Of a stretch of DNA of 64,000 bases, positions 45,201 to 60,200 are shown in pieces. Positions within the stretch are counted from its first letter, which is position 1; each line of letters opens with the position of its first letter. The translations under genes and the position numbers were made by a program. Origin of the DNA: Bolinopsis microptera (Eukaryota > Ctenophora > Tentaculata > Lobata > Bolinopsidae). Location of the stretch: the NCBI RefSeq assembly GCF_026151205.1, contig NC_087073.1:19744837-19808836 (forward strand). The letters run 5' to 3'. The notes beneath the pieces were generated by a model. The model worked only from the letters and a program-made list of their open reading frames with translations, was not told where the DNA came from and searched no databases.

Positions 45201-48200
45201 ACTGATATGATTCATTTGTCACATTATGGCGACAAAATTATCATGGCTTGAACTGTAAAAGTACTTGCCTAGTTTACTCAGTTTAAAATCAGTTTTTTGT
45301 GATTATTGATTCCACTATTACTCTAATAACGAACTTCTCCATGACCATAAACAAGTGTCACAACACATTACTGCAGATTTACTATGAATACCAACCTGAT
45401 ATAGAGCCAAAAAGTGATACATTCCCCTGATACAGCATAATTTCAATACATGCTCATTTATGTGATTTTTGACTCATTATGGCACTTTTAACCATCTAAA
45501 TTCTCTAAATATTAGTTAGCATGATATAATTGTGATTGATAGAGTTCATTGTTACAATCGTTTCGTTGATATTCATATCACATTCATCATTCTAAAACAC
45601 TTAGTCAGAATTAACCCTGTGTGTGATAATTGCATCGTAACTCCACATTTAACCGGTGATACTTTGCAATTTTAACACTCAACTATCTCAAAAAGGTTCA
45701 ATAATCACATTGAGAAGCAGGACACACTCACAGAATGTAAATTCATCATTAGAGGTGCAAGAAATGAATATTTTGTGATTTCTGGCTCATATCTGCACAA
45801 TTAACAGATATAAAGAGATGGATGACTTAATTATGTGATATTTGAATCTTTTTGGACCACATATTAAAATTTGGTTAACTTTCATAGCATACTCCTTGAG
45901 ATACAAGTATTTTAAAATGCTTCACACAATTTTGGCAGTGAAAAATCAATCTCTAGTGCCACCTTTTTATGAACGTGTCCTAATAATGAAAGTTTACATG
46001 ATATGTCTCGAATTTCCTCTTGTTGCTAATATACAAGGTCTACTGACAAACGTATCACGTATGTACGGCAGATATATGTGTGTAAAGTGTGATCTAACCC
46101 TTATAGTTCAAAGGGCAATTTTTCGAGACAAAAATGAATTGGACAACTTCAAACTATATTTATTTGGGCAACCTGTTTCACGGCCAATAAATTTACCTCC
46201 CAGTATTGATACACCCGTATCAGATTAGTCAGGGTAGCGCACAGCTAACATGAGGACAGGCCACTTAAGACAGAATAAAATTCCTGGGTTTTACAGACCT
46301 TCAGGGCGAAGCTAAATTACAGAATCAATTTAAGACCGCAGCGATCTTATTATTTGAGTGAACAAATTATAAACGTCAACATGTTAACGATTTTTGTTGG
46401 CTCAAATAATTGAGTGAAATCGAATTATTGGCCGTGGAACTATAAGGTAACGTATTGCGAAGGGGCTGATAATATCTGTGTGAAGTGTAATCTAATAGTA
46501 ATAAACTTCAATATGTCTATGGGAAGTGGTTCAACTAAATTTATTTTACGATAAGACGGTTTTAGAAATTTTTTCAATGATGAAAAATATTGAAACATTT
46601 CTATATAACTTATAAGGCAAAATAGGCAACTAACAATTAGTAACTAATTTACTTATTTTTTTCTTGCTACAATTTAGGCCCTGTTCCAACAAATATGATG
46701 TCAACTTCTTCATTGTGTGACACAATTTGTGCGGCTCACATTATGTTATCATATTACTGTATAGCCTCAATATATACTTTGAAATATCCAGTTACCTAGA
46801 GAACAGTTATTTAATTAATTAATTATCTGGACAATTAGACAGTTCTTTGTTTGAGATGGTTTAATTAAATCAAGTTTTTCTGGCGTGTTCTGATTTTATG
46901 TCCTTCAATTTGCTGTCAAATAACCTCGCTACACCCATTTTAATAATGGGCGGATATTAAAAGTAATTAAGACATTATTGTAATTCAAAACATTAATGTA
47001 TTCAGTGGCCATACCGGCAGTAATTGTAAAAAGCTCTTCTTAACAGTAATATAACACTAACAGGCCCAGGCGAATATTCTAAATGAATGATATTCATTAG
47101 ATTTCACATCTGCTGTTTCCATCTTTCATTGATCAGCACTGTTAATAACTTACGGCAGATGTTGGAATGTTCAAACTATTTCAAAATATGTTCAAGATCT
47201 TATTATGCGCATTGTCAAGATCTGTAAACCATCACTCCTTTCTATTATCATTCGTCGCGTCTAATTAAGATAATGACTGATGTTTCAGTAAAATTATGAA
47301 ACGTAATCTATTTATCCCTTTTTTTACATACCATGGAATCAAGATAGTGCACTTATTTTCTGATATCAGAGATAAAATTCGTTTCGTATTTTACGTAATA
47401 CAATATTAACATAAATTAACAGGCTAAAAATCAAAAGATATCAAATCGAATAAAACATTAAAACACAAACTCTCCAAATATCTGTAAGTCGTCTACTTCT
47501 CATTCCGCGATAAATATCATGTAAATAAAACATAAAATTCAAAAAAGGGCAAAATTATGCCAAACATTTCACCATTGTTATTTACTACAAGAATCAACAC
47601 TGTGACTAAGAACATCGTTACTAGATAGACTATAAGTACAAACTACGAATAACCAGACTTCCACGCTATCAGACCATTTAAAAAGTCACTATAAATAAAG
47701 AAGAGCGACTGCTATAACGAGGAGTGAACCTCTCCAAACACCAGTTCCCGCACTGACACCCTCTCTCTGCTCCACACCATAATCCAGCCCGGTGTATTGG
47801 GTGGCACAGTTGGTACCTGGGTTATAGTTCTCATCACTCTCCGTACAAGGGTTCAGAACCTGGTTCCTTATCGTCTCCAGATTATACTCGGGTCCCTGAC
47901 ACGAGCAGTCCGTGCAGGAGGCCCACACCAAGAGGAGGTTAGTGTTCGGAACTGCACTGTAGTTGAAGGACTGGTAACAGGTGGGAGACTGCTGAAGATT
48001 GTTCCCTGTACCCACCTCTACGGAGAAGTTCCGGGACATGAAGGGGTGAATCTGGCAACATGTTAGGTCGATCTTAATAGACTTCCAGTCCTCCTTCAAC
48101 TGATCGTCCGATTCTGATATACCGGATACCAAAATTGAAGGATTCAGTATGAAGAACCAAATGTTCGACAGTAGGTTCATTACTACAGATGCGGTGGAAA

Positions 48201-51200
48201 ACAGCACATTTGTAAGAATTCTCACAGAAGGATAACGCAAGTATAGGCTCACAGAGTCAGCAGCACTCTTAGGTGGCATAGTATTTTCAGGATATACGTC
48301 CTCGCAGCTGTAGTAGCATTCTGTGTGATTGAAGGAGTTGTAAATACCCTTTGCTAAAAGCTCCTCCATCAGTCTAGGGAAGAGTTTGGCTAAGTGTTGT
48401 CCTTGATGCTCTTCAGCGTCCGATGATACGATAAATGCGTTTTCGTCTACTAAAAACCGGCTTCCTCCCATCCCCCGAAAGGGCTCATACATTTGTTCCT
48501 CTAGTTTCAGAGCCGGTACCCTAAATGAAAGCATGAGAGGGTAAGAGTTACTTTGCTGGTGATAGATGATCTGGGAAAGTTCGAAGATGCACTCCGTGGA
48601 GGTAGCACTGACGTCTGTGACAGATAACATGTTGTTATTCCCACTGTTGGTAACGAGTGAGACTAGTCTGGTGTACCTCTCACGGGTGTACGGACTGTTT
48701 GTTCGTTTCGTTTTGTTGCCCTCGATTATCTTGAACCTGCTTCCAGCCGCCGTTGTGACGAACAGATTCGTCGGATCTTCCTTCAGGTAGGCACTGAGAT
48801 ATTCAGATACCATGTAGATATCATCAAATATCTCGTATGCAAAATCGTGGCATTCTGGAAACTGAAACTTCCGATTGATGAACTCCTCGACAGTTTCGTT
48901 ATCTACGATATCATCACCCGCTACTTTGCCGAAGAATTTACTGTAAGTACAGTAAGCAGTGTCACGTGACACGTCCTTTTGGGGACCCTGGTTCTCTGTA
49001 AACACTTTAACTCGCGTCTTCTGGACGTTAGTTCGCTTGGGGAAGGCTAAAGACTCTCTGTTACAGATGTGAAGAAGAGAATTCTTTTCGTCAATTGCAT
49101 TCAGCACATTAAAGAAGTAATTGTTGGCAAAACTTCGTGTTCGTTTTGAAACCGACGTATCTGATACCTCCAGGTAAAGTAATTTTGCTTGCTCAGTGAA
49201 ATTTTGGAAAACCATGCCCTGTTCAACCTTCTTCATTGTTGCTCCGTTGTTGAGATAAGAGTAGAGGTGAAGCTTCTGATCTATCTCTATGGATTCTTTT
49301 GTTCCGTACAGGACAGGATGATAGAGAACACTCCCCTTCAGATCCACTGTCACTGCATAACATCCCCTGGCAGTGGACAGTGGGTATAGTCCTAAACTTT
49401 TGGCCTCGATGTCCACAGCAGCCACTCCCAGAAATGCCCCTTTACCTTGAGGCAGACTGGAAGGTGTGGTCCAGTTAGCAGCTTTATCTGTTACCACAGG
49501 CACTACCAGCGTGGCTATGTACTCCTCAGTTGACGCGTCTTTGTACATTGCCGTAGTTTTCACATGTAGTTCGTCCTCATCCACAACAGAGGTAAACAGC
49601 TCACTGGTCAGCTGTAGGATAGTGGGGTTGATATCGGAGAGATCTTCAATCTGGGCATGGAAACCACCTAGAGTAGCTGCTGCAAGCTTCAGGTCACTTG
49701 CAAACAGCACGTCCTTACCAACTTGCAGAATAACGATCTTAACGCGGGGATCTATGTTGTATGTTTTGAAAATACTAACGATATCTCTCTGAGTGTAGTC
49801 TGTGAAAAGAACCAATGTAGAATGGCACGTGTCTAGGTTCTTAGAGTTATTTAAAACTTCTATGCCCATTCTTATCGCCATGGTTAGGTTCGCAGATCCT
49901 TGAGGTTTTATCTTCCTAATCTGTCCGATGAGGATATCTTTAACTCGCTTTCTAGCTCTCACCATCTGAGTTCCACAGCCAATGGGCTCAACAACTTGAT
50001 TAAAAGTAAGGACGGATATGTAGTCCTCGTCAGATACAATAGTTTTTATGATGCTAACTGCCATTTCCCTCATCAGTTTACCAGTTCTGACTGCCAGTGT
50101 CCCGCTCATATCCATCAGGAAAACCACCTTTTTAGATTCGGCCGCCCCCACCCCATACCACCCTCTAAAGCGACAGTCGTAAGTGATCCACTTGCCAACT
50201 CTGGGAGTGTAGTAGGAAGGGTAAGTTCTCATGACTCCGTGAGGTGTTCCTAAGTACTGGAGCGTTGTTGCTGATCCAGTTTGGTTTGGAGCCCAGTTCG
50301 CTATAAAGTTGGGATCCATCCTCGCTGTCCAGAGAATAGTCTCCCTTACCTTAGTCCAGTTGTAATACACATCAATAGGTATCACAAGACTTGAGTTGGT
50401 GACTGATACTGGTCGCTTAAAGTTTGTTAATTTTTGATAGCTCATATTTTGGCCCTTGTGAGTAACATCTTGGAAACGTTCGAGGAAGTCAAAGTCGTTA
50501 GTGTCCCCGGTGTAGTTATAGAAACTCTCAAGTGCACTCTTTCTGATGTTCCTCAAATTTTTCTCCGAATTTTTGAACTGTTTCGTTACATTTTTCTCTA
50601 TCTTCTCTAGTATCTGGAGTCCAGTGTAAGTTTCATAGCTCTGTGTGCTGTAAATCATCTCAATAGCTCCTTTATCAAATCCCTTTTTCATCAATTTTGC
50701 CAGCACCTCCCCGATCTTTGTGGCCATAATGTCAGTAGATTCAGGATTGGTAATGCTCTCCCCAGTGCACATGGCCAGCAAAGTGCACAGCACAGCCATT
50801 ATAAGATCTACCAACCGTACCATCTCCACACGGATCAATGGTTTATTCCGCTTAGTCTGCAGCTTACTTCATGGCGTCCACAACATCTTGCTTGGGCACT
50901 GGTATGAGATATCATGTTAAGACTTAGTTAAAGACTATTAGACATACTTTCATTTAAAATGCCGTGTTTAAATATTCGACCAGTGGCGTCACGTAATGTT
51001 CTGCTACCGTATCCTTTGCCAGATCCTTGACAAAAATTAGGTGGAACTTAAACTTGGGACATAATGAGTGTGTCTAGCCGGTTCTTGGCTGGTTGCCCGG
51101 CACATGTTAACGTGACGCCACTGTTGGAAGCATTTATTTATTTGTATTATAAGTTAAATATTATGGAAATCCGAAAAATTTCCAAGAGAGAAAGAATTCT

Positions 51201-54200
51201 TGGACGCAAAAAAAAACACAGAAGTCAGAATCCAATATTACAAAGTCCACGTTAAAATTATATAAACTGTATATAATATACTTTGAGTGAACAAACTACG
51301 AGACAAGTTTAGTGGGGGCAAGAGAGATGGGCATCTGCCATCTTTTTTGGAGAAATGGGAGTTATAATTTAAACACTGTAATTATTGTTGATAATATTAC
51401 TGTAGATTACTGTAAACTATACTACTATAAACTATATAAGTATCATAAACTACTATAAACTATACTACTCAAGAAATAGGGTGTAATATGTATGATTTAA
51501 AGGCGAATAATCGGATAACATGAGATTTGCTTGACACTTTATGCACATTTTCTAACAAATCGACAAAATCATGTACTGCACAATCAAGTATGTTAACATA
51601 ATTAGGATAATTTTAATTTAGGTCAAACTTAGATGCTTTAAACATATACAATTCTATAATCGGAATGATTTTCGTGAAGTAAACGAATGAAACAAATCTA
51701 TTTTATTGTTAAATACTTGGTTATACGATGGTTAAAGATTATAAATATAATAAATTTGCCACTAGAATATGGAAATTTACTAAATAAATTGAAATTGACT
51801 AAAATAGATAAAATGTAGATTAAACTCTAAACTATTGCTCAACATCGACTCAAATAAATTGGAACAACATGACCAGTTTAAATATAAATTCACTGCTGAG
51901 ATGAAACAAAATTGGAATGCATAAAAGCATAAACTATGTATGCAGTTTAGTGGAAAAGGATTAGGTAATGAGCTAAAAATCGGTAATCACAGTGGTGTCT
52001 AGAGTTCCAGACGGCACAAGATGGAAAAAGAGCTAAAAGACGGAACAATTACACCGCAAATTATCTCGTACGTGACTTAAACTGTTTCGAGTTGTTTAAC
52101 TCCGATCGTTCATCAAGTGCTAGCTTTTTTTCAATTATCAATCAATTAACAATAAATTATTAATCAAATAGAGAGCCCGTGGTCACAGGGAGGAAGCTAA
52201 TAGTATTCTTTGGTTGTCAGTTTTTATAGCATCAACAAATATCCATCACAACCGAAGATACAGCCAATTAAATATAGCTCGCACTGAACACCACGTAATA
52301 ACCAAAAAAACCGATTAAAATACCCCTCTCAAATCCTTGCACGTGCACGTACACATTTCAACAACGTTACCATGGTTACTTTGCAACTACCTATTTCTCA
52401 TCTATTTGCACGTGGGCGGTCGTACAAACAAAAATAATAGTATTCTTTGGTAGACAGTTTTTATCGCATCAAAAAATATTCATCCCAACCGAAGATACAG
52501 CCGATTAAAATATAGCTCACACTGAACACAACGTAATTCGACAAAATCGATCAAAATACCGGTCGCAAATCTTTGCACGTGCACGTGAGCTTTTGAACAC
52601 CGTTACCATAGTTACTATGTAACTTCCTATTTTTCATCTAATTTGCACGTGGGCGGTCGTACAGTGTACAGAATTCTCTGAATTATAGTAGAGAGACTAG
52701 AAAACCCGTGGTCACAGGGAGGTATCTTATAGTATTTTTTGTTAGTAAGTTTAAATCGGGTCAAAAATATCCTACACAACCGAAGATACAGCCGATTAAA
52801 ATGTTGCTCGCACTAAACACAACGTTATATCACCAAATCCGATAAAAATGCCGTTTTAACAATCATTGCACGTGCACGTGCGTGTAACAACTCTCGTTAC
52901 CATGGTCACTTCGCAAGCTTTTGCTTTTTACCTTATTTGCACGTGGGCGGTCGTACAAACGTACATACATACAGAAATAATTCTTTGAATTATAGTAGAG
53001 ATTATTATAAACAACCAATTACCAATCAGTTAGGAAACAATTAACAATTGCGGCTATTTGTTGTTGATGGGCGTGGTTCCTGTGTTTGCAGTTTTAGTTT
53101 CGTTAAAGACTCCTCCTCGTGGATATGTCACATTGCTATAGAGCACGTTTATCTACATTTCAAAGGCCTGCACGTTTCTTTACCTCATTCAATAATTCCT
53201 TATGGAGGCAGAAATGGAAGAAAGAGATACATGTTTAGCATCTTAACAACTGATCCTTCTTCTCAAAATGGGAAATAACTAATTATTACAGCCTTGTTGA
53301 TTGAAAAGCGCAATGAATATGTCTATTTATCGTAATAAACACGTTTTCTAACTTTTAGATTTTGAAAAATTTGTAGATTTACATCGCACGTTCTAGACAA
53401 AACAGAGAAAAGGTTTTATGTAAATTAAAAAAAACAAAATAAGCTAGATAATTGCACTCGAGGAGAGAAGACCCATGCATTCCAAAAATATTCCTGGTCG
53501 TGCGGTATTTTGCGCTGAAATGAGCTGTACGCTTAAATCGCAGCCTGCATCCAACCACAAAAAGAGACGGTCAATATCATCGAAACCAAAAACAAGTATT
53601 TTTGAACAAAGCTACCGTGATGTATATTGGCAGAGTAGAGGCTAAAGATTTATGTAACTATAAGATCCAAGATCAAACCCAGACGAGTGCAGATCACCGG
53701 CACCACTACAAGCAAATGGTACGATCTTCACCTGGAAGCTGGCATGAAAACATACGGCCCACGTACATCATAAATTTAAAGTGGGGTATGCTATAATCTG
53801 TTGATGTTTGTTCATATCTATCATAGTTTTAATAAATAGGAATGATGCTGCATATTGGTAGAAGTCATGGTTTAAAAATTACTTATAAATATCAAATATG
53901 TTATTCTGATCGCCCATGTCACATCTGAACTAATAAAAATAAACTAAGATGAGATCTGACAAAATGTCATGTTATCTAATTTGAGCTGAGTTCATCGAGC
54001 AGCTGCACAATATGTCTAGACTTGCAGCAGTGAAGATATGAGTCATGCTAAATTAGCTAATTGCTAATTTCCTGTCATAATGGAACATAATATCCAGGGA
54101 CAATACTACAGCTCTACAGCAAAGCCAGGCCTACTATTACTAAAGCCACATCTCCTCCCATGCCTTCTAAGAAGAGAAGGAGCGGTTTAAAGTTTTGTAT

Positions 54201-57200
54201 AAAACATAAGATCTGGTGTGAAATGAACAATGAACCATGATACTAAGATACCCGTGCTGTGTCCCACACTCCAGTTCTAACTCAATCGTTAGTCTCTCCG
54301 TGGCCATATAATCCTCAACTACAGTATTTCAATCTTCTTTCTAGGTTTCAAGTCTGTAGTATTGAGATCTTTGCACGGATTTGTCACCTAGTACATCGAT
54401 TACCATTACTTTTCGACTTTCTTGGAGCCTGCATGGCACAGATAGCGTTATACTAAGTTATACTTATATGCTTTATGCTATGTAAAGGTACAGTGTATTG
54501 GTAGTACATGTGTATGCAGAACATTTTACACGTGCCAGAAATTTAAAATAAAAACTATGTAACAAATCTTGCGTGGCATGTCATCATGTCCCCATTATAA
54601 TGGTGTCGATATTGGCATTTGGCAGGTTGCCATCAATATTGGTTTTTGGGGAAAGATGCCAAGTAAACGAATACCGAATCACCAAAAAACGAATCGACCG
54701 AATATGTTCGGCCAACCAAATAGCTAACCATTCGGATTTGACTACCGAATAATTAACTTCATACCCCATTATTTTCTGAACTATTCTGTCTATTATAAAA
54801 GATGGCAACTCTTTGTAACATTCTGATTATTCGGCATTCCATCGTAGCAGATAAGACTATGTATAGAATTGAAAAGAGCCACCTCGTGCATTAGTATTAC
54901 ATTAGTATTACATTCCGTAACTGTCATGCTCCAGTGCCCTTTCAACAACCTTGGCATTAGTGAAGATACTAACACATAGGGGTGGCATTCTAGCCACAGC
55001 CGTATTTCATGTCATGTTTAAGTTGCCGAAGAATCCAGGTTCAAGGAATCCAAGGTTGCAACTATGCATGCATATAATTCATCTGGTGGGTCAGCACATA
55101 TGTTTAAACCGCTGTAATATTACCGTTCTACGGTTCATGATTTTAGCTTTTAATATAAAGAAGGTGCTCTTAATTAAATGGGTAGGACTACCCAAATTAA
55201 TTCAACAGACCATGCACAATTGTATTGGAGTAGAGCCCTTCCATGGAAAATATGTAATTTTAACAGTTAGTACCAAGTACCTACCCAAAACTCACTAGGA
55301 CAATGTTCGAGCAAATCAAGATAACTTTAATCAAAAAGATGAAACAAATTAAACGTTTTTAATCATTAGTAGAAGAGACCAATCTCCCCTAAGTACCTTT
55401 TGTTTCACAATTGTAAATTGTAATTGTGCACTGTAAACGGTGTTGCACCATGTTTTCCGCTAGCTTGAGAACAAAGACACAAGACCAGAGAGGAGAAACG
55501 TAAAAAGAATGGCTTTGGTTTAGATTTAGGCACATAAATATTAGATAATTGGTAAAGTGGAAAATTTTCAAATTTGCGCCAAGTTGGATATGTATATAGT
55601 ACGTAGATAGCCGATGCTACTAAATTATCTAGAAGAATTGGGTCTATCCTTGAAGTGTTCTGAGGCAGTAGTGGTAAAGTTGAGGGGTGGGTGAGTGGGG
55701 TTATAGTGCCCAGTAATATCCATTTTTCTAATCACTTAATCAAGATAAAATGATTTGACCATTTAAAAGTTTTGTTACAGATGTGTAGTGAAGCGTTAGC
55801 TTCACCCTTATTTTACACAAACCAAAACGATTATTTTTTATCGACTAGCCATTAAATCCAAGTGAAATATAAAAACTCCCAACTATTAGGTCATGTGATA
55901 GCTGCCAAATTGTTGCGTGGAAGGTGTGTCTGGGAACGCTCAGCATCATCAGAACTTACCGTCTTGACGTTAAAAATAGAGAATTATCTAGAAAGAGGAA
56001 ATAAAAAGAAAGAGGAAAACTATTTCAACCTGTTTAAAAGACGGATCAATCGTTGCGCGACGAGATATTATGAAATTGCATGCCTTCTTGTCTCTATTTT
56101 TTATGTTTTACCATTGAACGCATTGATAAATACTTTGGCTTGAAAAACCGTAAGAGTCATTAAACTTTAATTGTTTCTGAGTTTCTGTACTGGTAAATGA
56201 ATAGGTATTATACCTCCGAACTCGTATCCAAATCTATTTCATTTTTCTACTGCTGTTAAACCTTGCGAAGACTAAATTTAAATCAGATAAATTGTTGTGA
56301 AGTAGCAAATAAAAAGCGAGAAAATGTGATACTAGGGATATATCAGACAAAGAGAAGCAGTGCCAATTAGAGGTGATATCTCGTAGTAATGTGAATAGAA
56401 ACTAAAATATATTTAGAGAAAAAAGATTTGTTTATAATTTAATATTATAATATTAGTACACATACGTTGGGTCTTATAACGTAGCCATGCTTCATATTTG
56501 AGACCTCTTAATTTGCAGATGGTATACTGTAAATACTCAGTACTCATTCGAGGATTTCGTCGACAAAATTTGAAAATTATATTTTTAGGGGCCACGCCCA
56601 ATCAACATTGAATTGATTATACCCGTAATAAAAATCAAGTTCTACTGATCCGTTTTAGTTTTACAGATAAACGTGCGATACTTAACTGTTGTTCAAATTT
56701 GTTCAGTAAATTCAAAAAATAAATCTTACTATATATAAAGCGAGACGATATATATATATTTATCTGTGCCATTTTACTGACACCACGGCATCAACTTTAA
56801 CGCAAATTTCTGCAAAAACCGTAAAAGATATACAACTGAAACTTTTTTGACTGGGTCAAATGCTTTAATGGCCTCCAAATCAGCATGAAAAAATAAAAAA
56901 TTGGCCAAGAAATAGGAGTTTTAGAGCCCAAAATTTGGTACCCCAAGTGGTGTCAAAAATGCGACTTAAATAGGTAATAATTGTTTTAGTCTCTTGAGTC
57001 TTGACACCATTTTAGGGTTAGACGGGTTCCTGCTAGTAAATATAATGCGCAGCTGTAAAATAAAACTATTTGTAAATAATACCATGATAATGTCGAATAT
57101 TTCATTTTAATGGTTTATTAATGACCAATTTTAAATTTGAAAGCAAACGATGTGAAAAAACTGCAGAATAATAGTGCCAGAATTTATGACGCTGTATTAT

Positions 57201-60200
57201 TAAACAATATTACGACATAAAATCGGTAAAAACATAAAAAAGTTAATCGCTGATAGTTTAATTAAAGCATTCTTTCAAAAGTTTCAAATAAGTTTAATTA
57301 CGAGCGGTTTTATAATACCGCTCAAATATGGGTTATTTATTTAAAACTTTTAGACATTTCTTATTTTGAATTTTCCGCCCGTTTCGAAGATATTGGGTCG
57401 AGCACTTTTTAAGTTTAGTTGGACAAGTTTATTATCAATACATTTATTTAAGCTCCATACCATTCAGCTCAACAGAAATACTGTGTTGTCGAACAACAAG
57501 AAATGAGGAAAATAATAGGGCTGGCCTCAACAACAAGATACTGACTAACAACCGTTCTCACTAGCAGTTAACAGGAAAAACATTAAAAATCATGCTTACC
57601 AGACCGGAGTGACCGGACCTGACCTGAATCTGATGACTTATTTATGGGCGGTAAATATTCAGCTGTTAACAATAAAAGAATAAAGAGTGATAAAAACATC
57701 CAAGTTCAAAACATCATGCATGATCGGTAGTCGATGGCTTGACATATTTATCGCAACAAAAAGACGAAAACGATAAAGGATAACTTCTAAACTCCCTTCA
57801 GCTCACAGTGCTTAACGTTAATGTCCTCTGAGAACCATCAGGCTCACGTTGAGGCTAACCTTCGGTAAAACTCAACTTTAGAAATCTATCCAAAGGTAAT
57901 TCTCAGGAGAGCAATGTGGCGGTAACTGGTTAATGTTATAATAAATAACACGTTTCCTTGACCGCGCTTAGTATTACATAGTATTTAAATTGTAAACGGT
58001 TTATGGCCCTCCGTTCCTCTCGGCTCTCAGTGTTACAAAGATTTTCTCAGTTGAACAAAAGATTTTCTCTCGCTAACAGTAACAAAAGATTCTGTCTCAG
58101 TAATGGTCCACTCAGTGACAAACGATCTCCTATCTCAGTTACAAATGATCTCCTCTCTCAGTTACAAATGATCTCCTCTCTCAGTTACAAATGATCTCCT
58201 CTCTCAGTTACGAATGATTCTCCTCTCTCTCTTTTTATAGTGTAACAATTCTAACACCATTCTCATGATATAATACAATGTACATGCCTATAATACAATG
58301 TACATGCCTAGAGTTCATAATGCTATAATGTATTATAAAGTATGTTTTAGGCTAAATGAGGTCAAATCCTCGTTAAACTATGGGCTGGCGCAGAATATTT
58401 GGGATTCTAATGTTTTAAATTTAAATGCAGATTCGCAGGTCTGGTTAAGTTTCTATCGGAACTAAATTCAGTAGAAACTTGGATCAGAGTTCAGACCAGA
58501 TCGAAAAAGACCGTACTGCAACTCGCATTTTCCCAACTGAAGTGGAAATGGAATTGATCTACGATTCAGACGCAAGAACAATATGTCATTTTACCAATAT
58601 CGGCGACAAAGAACAATCGGTGTTAAATGTGATACGGTTTTATTGTGTCGAGAATTATGTCATTGCTGGCACTCACGTGACATTACTGGCTAGGCTCTAG
58701 GTTTATAGAATTATGTCATTGCTGGCACTCACGTGACATTACTGGCTAGGCTCTAGGTTTATTGAAACGTAAGTAGAATGCACAAACAAATGCTCCCCAT
58801 TATATACTGTACTGGAAAGGTAAGCACGAGCTAATTAAACGAAAAGCCGACCGCGAAGGAGCCTTAAAGCTTTTAAGGTGTACACATTTTAAACAGGGAT
58901 ACCACAATCGATTGTATGAAAAGCAAGGAGCTGGAAAAGAATGGGAGTTGGAAAAGAATGGGAGAAATCTACAACCCGCAGAAGAACTTGCACAAGTATA
59001 CATATATAAAGATGACACTGTGGTCGCGGACCAATCCGTCGCTAAGATGCAGATTTTGGGCATGTTACATGTACAGGCTACTTTATGTAAATCAGTGCTC
59101 GATTGAAGATTAGCTTATTATTACCGTATAGTCACGTTATCTATTATTGGTAAACTGGGCAAATCTATTACTATGCATTGTGATCATAAATAAAGAGGAG
59201 AATTCAAACGAATACTTCATTACAGGTTTAGTTCTTTAAATTTAGCAAGGTTGCCCATACAGGATGCCGCTTTATCAATAGACAATGACTTGTCTGATCC
59301 ATTATGTTACGTTGAGTTGTGCTACTGTAAAATTATAACTTTCTATTGGTGGAGGACAGTGCAGCTCAATTAACATCTTATCCACAATCCCTGTTGGAAC
59401 AATTTGAGTTTTAAATGGAAACAAAAATCATGCTTTAACGTAGTATTTATTAATGAACCTGTTTTATTCAAAAGCCAGTTCCTTAAATCGTCGGGCTATG
59501 AATGTCCAAGAACAAAGCGCGAGACCTGCTGTCCATATTCATACGCAGTATAATACATTTACACAGAGAGATGGTTGCTAACCTGTGGGAGCTACCTCCA
59601 GGGTGAGATTAGGGTGATCTCACCTCAGCAGACAACCTCCAGGCCCCAGGGTGAGGGTAGATTAGGGTGATCTCACCTCAGCAGACAACCTCCAGGCCCC
59701 AGGGTGAGGGTAGATTAGGGTGATCTCACCTCAGGAGACAACCTCCAGGGTGAGGGTAGATTAGGGTGATCTCACCTCAGGAGACAACCTCCAGGGTGAG
59801 GGTAGTTTAGGGTGATCTCACCTCAGCATACAACCTCCAGGGTGAGGGTAGTTTAGGGTGATCTCACCTCAGCATACAACCTCCAGGGTGAGGGTAGATT
59901 AGGGTGATCTCACCTCAGCATACAACCTCCAGGGTGAGGGTAGATTAGGGTGATCTCACCTCAGCAGACAACCTCCAGGGTGAGGGTAGATTAGGGTGAT
60001 CTCACCTCAGCATACAACCTCCAGGGTGAGGGTAGATTAGGGTGATCTCACCTCAGCAGACAACCTCTAGGGTGAGGGTAGATTAGGGTGATCTCACCTC
60101 AGCAGACAACCTCCAGGGTGAGGGTAGATTAGGGTGATCTCACCTCAGGAGACAACCTCCAGGGTGAGATTAGGGTGATCTCACCTCAGCAGACAACCTC

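Noticed and set aside
44565-45850. CRISPR-like array (short repeats, unique spacers)
   Set aside because: The repeats occur in both orientations, vary in sequence and have irregular spacing. The context is a eukaryotic intron with no cas genes.
48566-50253. Several plus-strand frames of 66-117 codons across the alpha2delta gene
   Set aside because: They are antisense shadows of a strongly supported coding region.
50824-50838. Alpha2delta start at 50838
   Set aside because: That codon is TTG. The ATG at 50823 gives a cleaner signal peptide.
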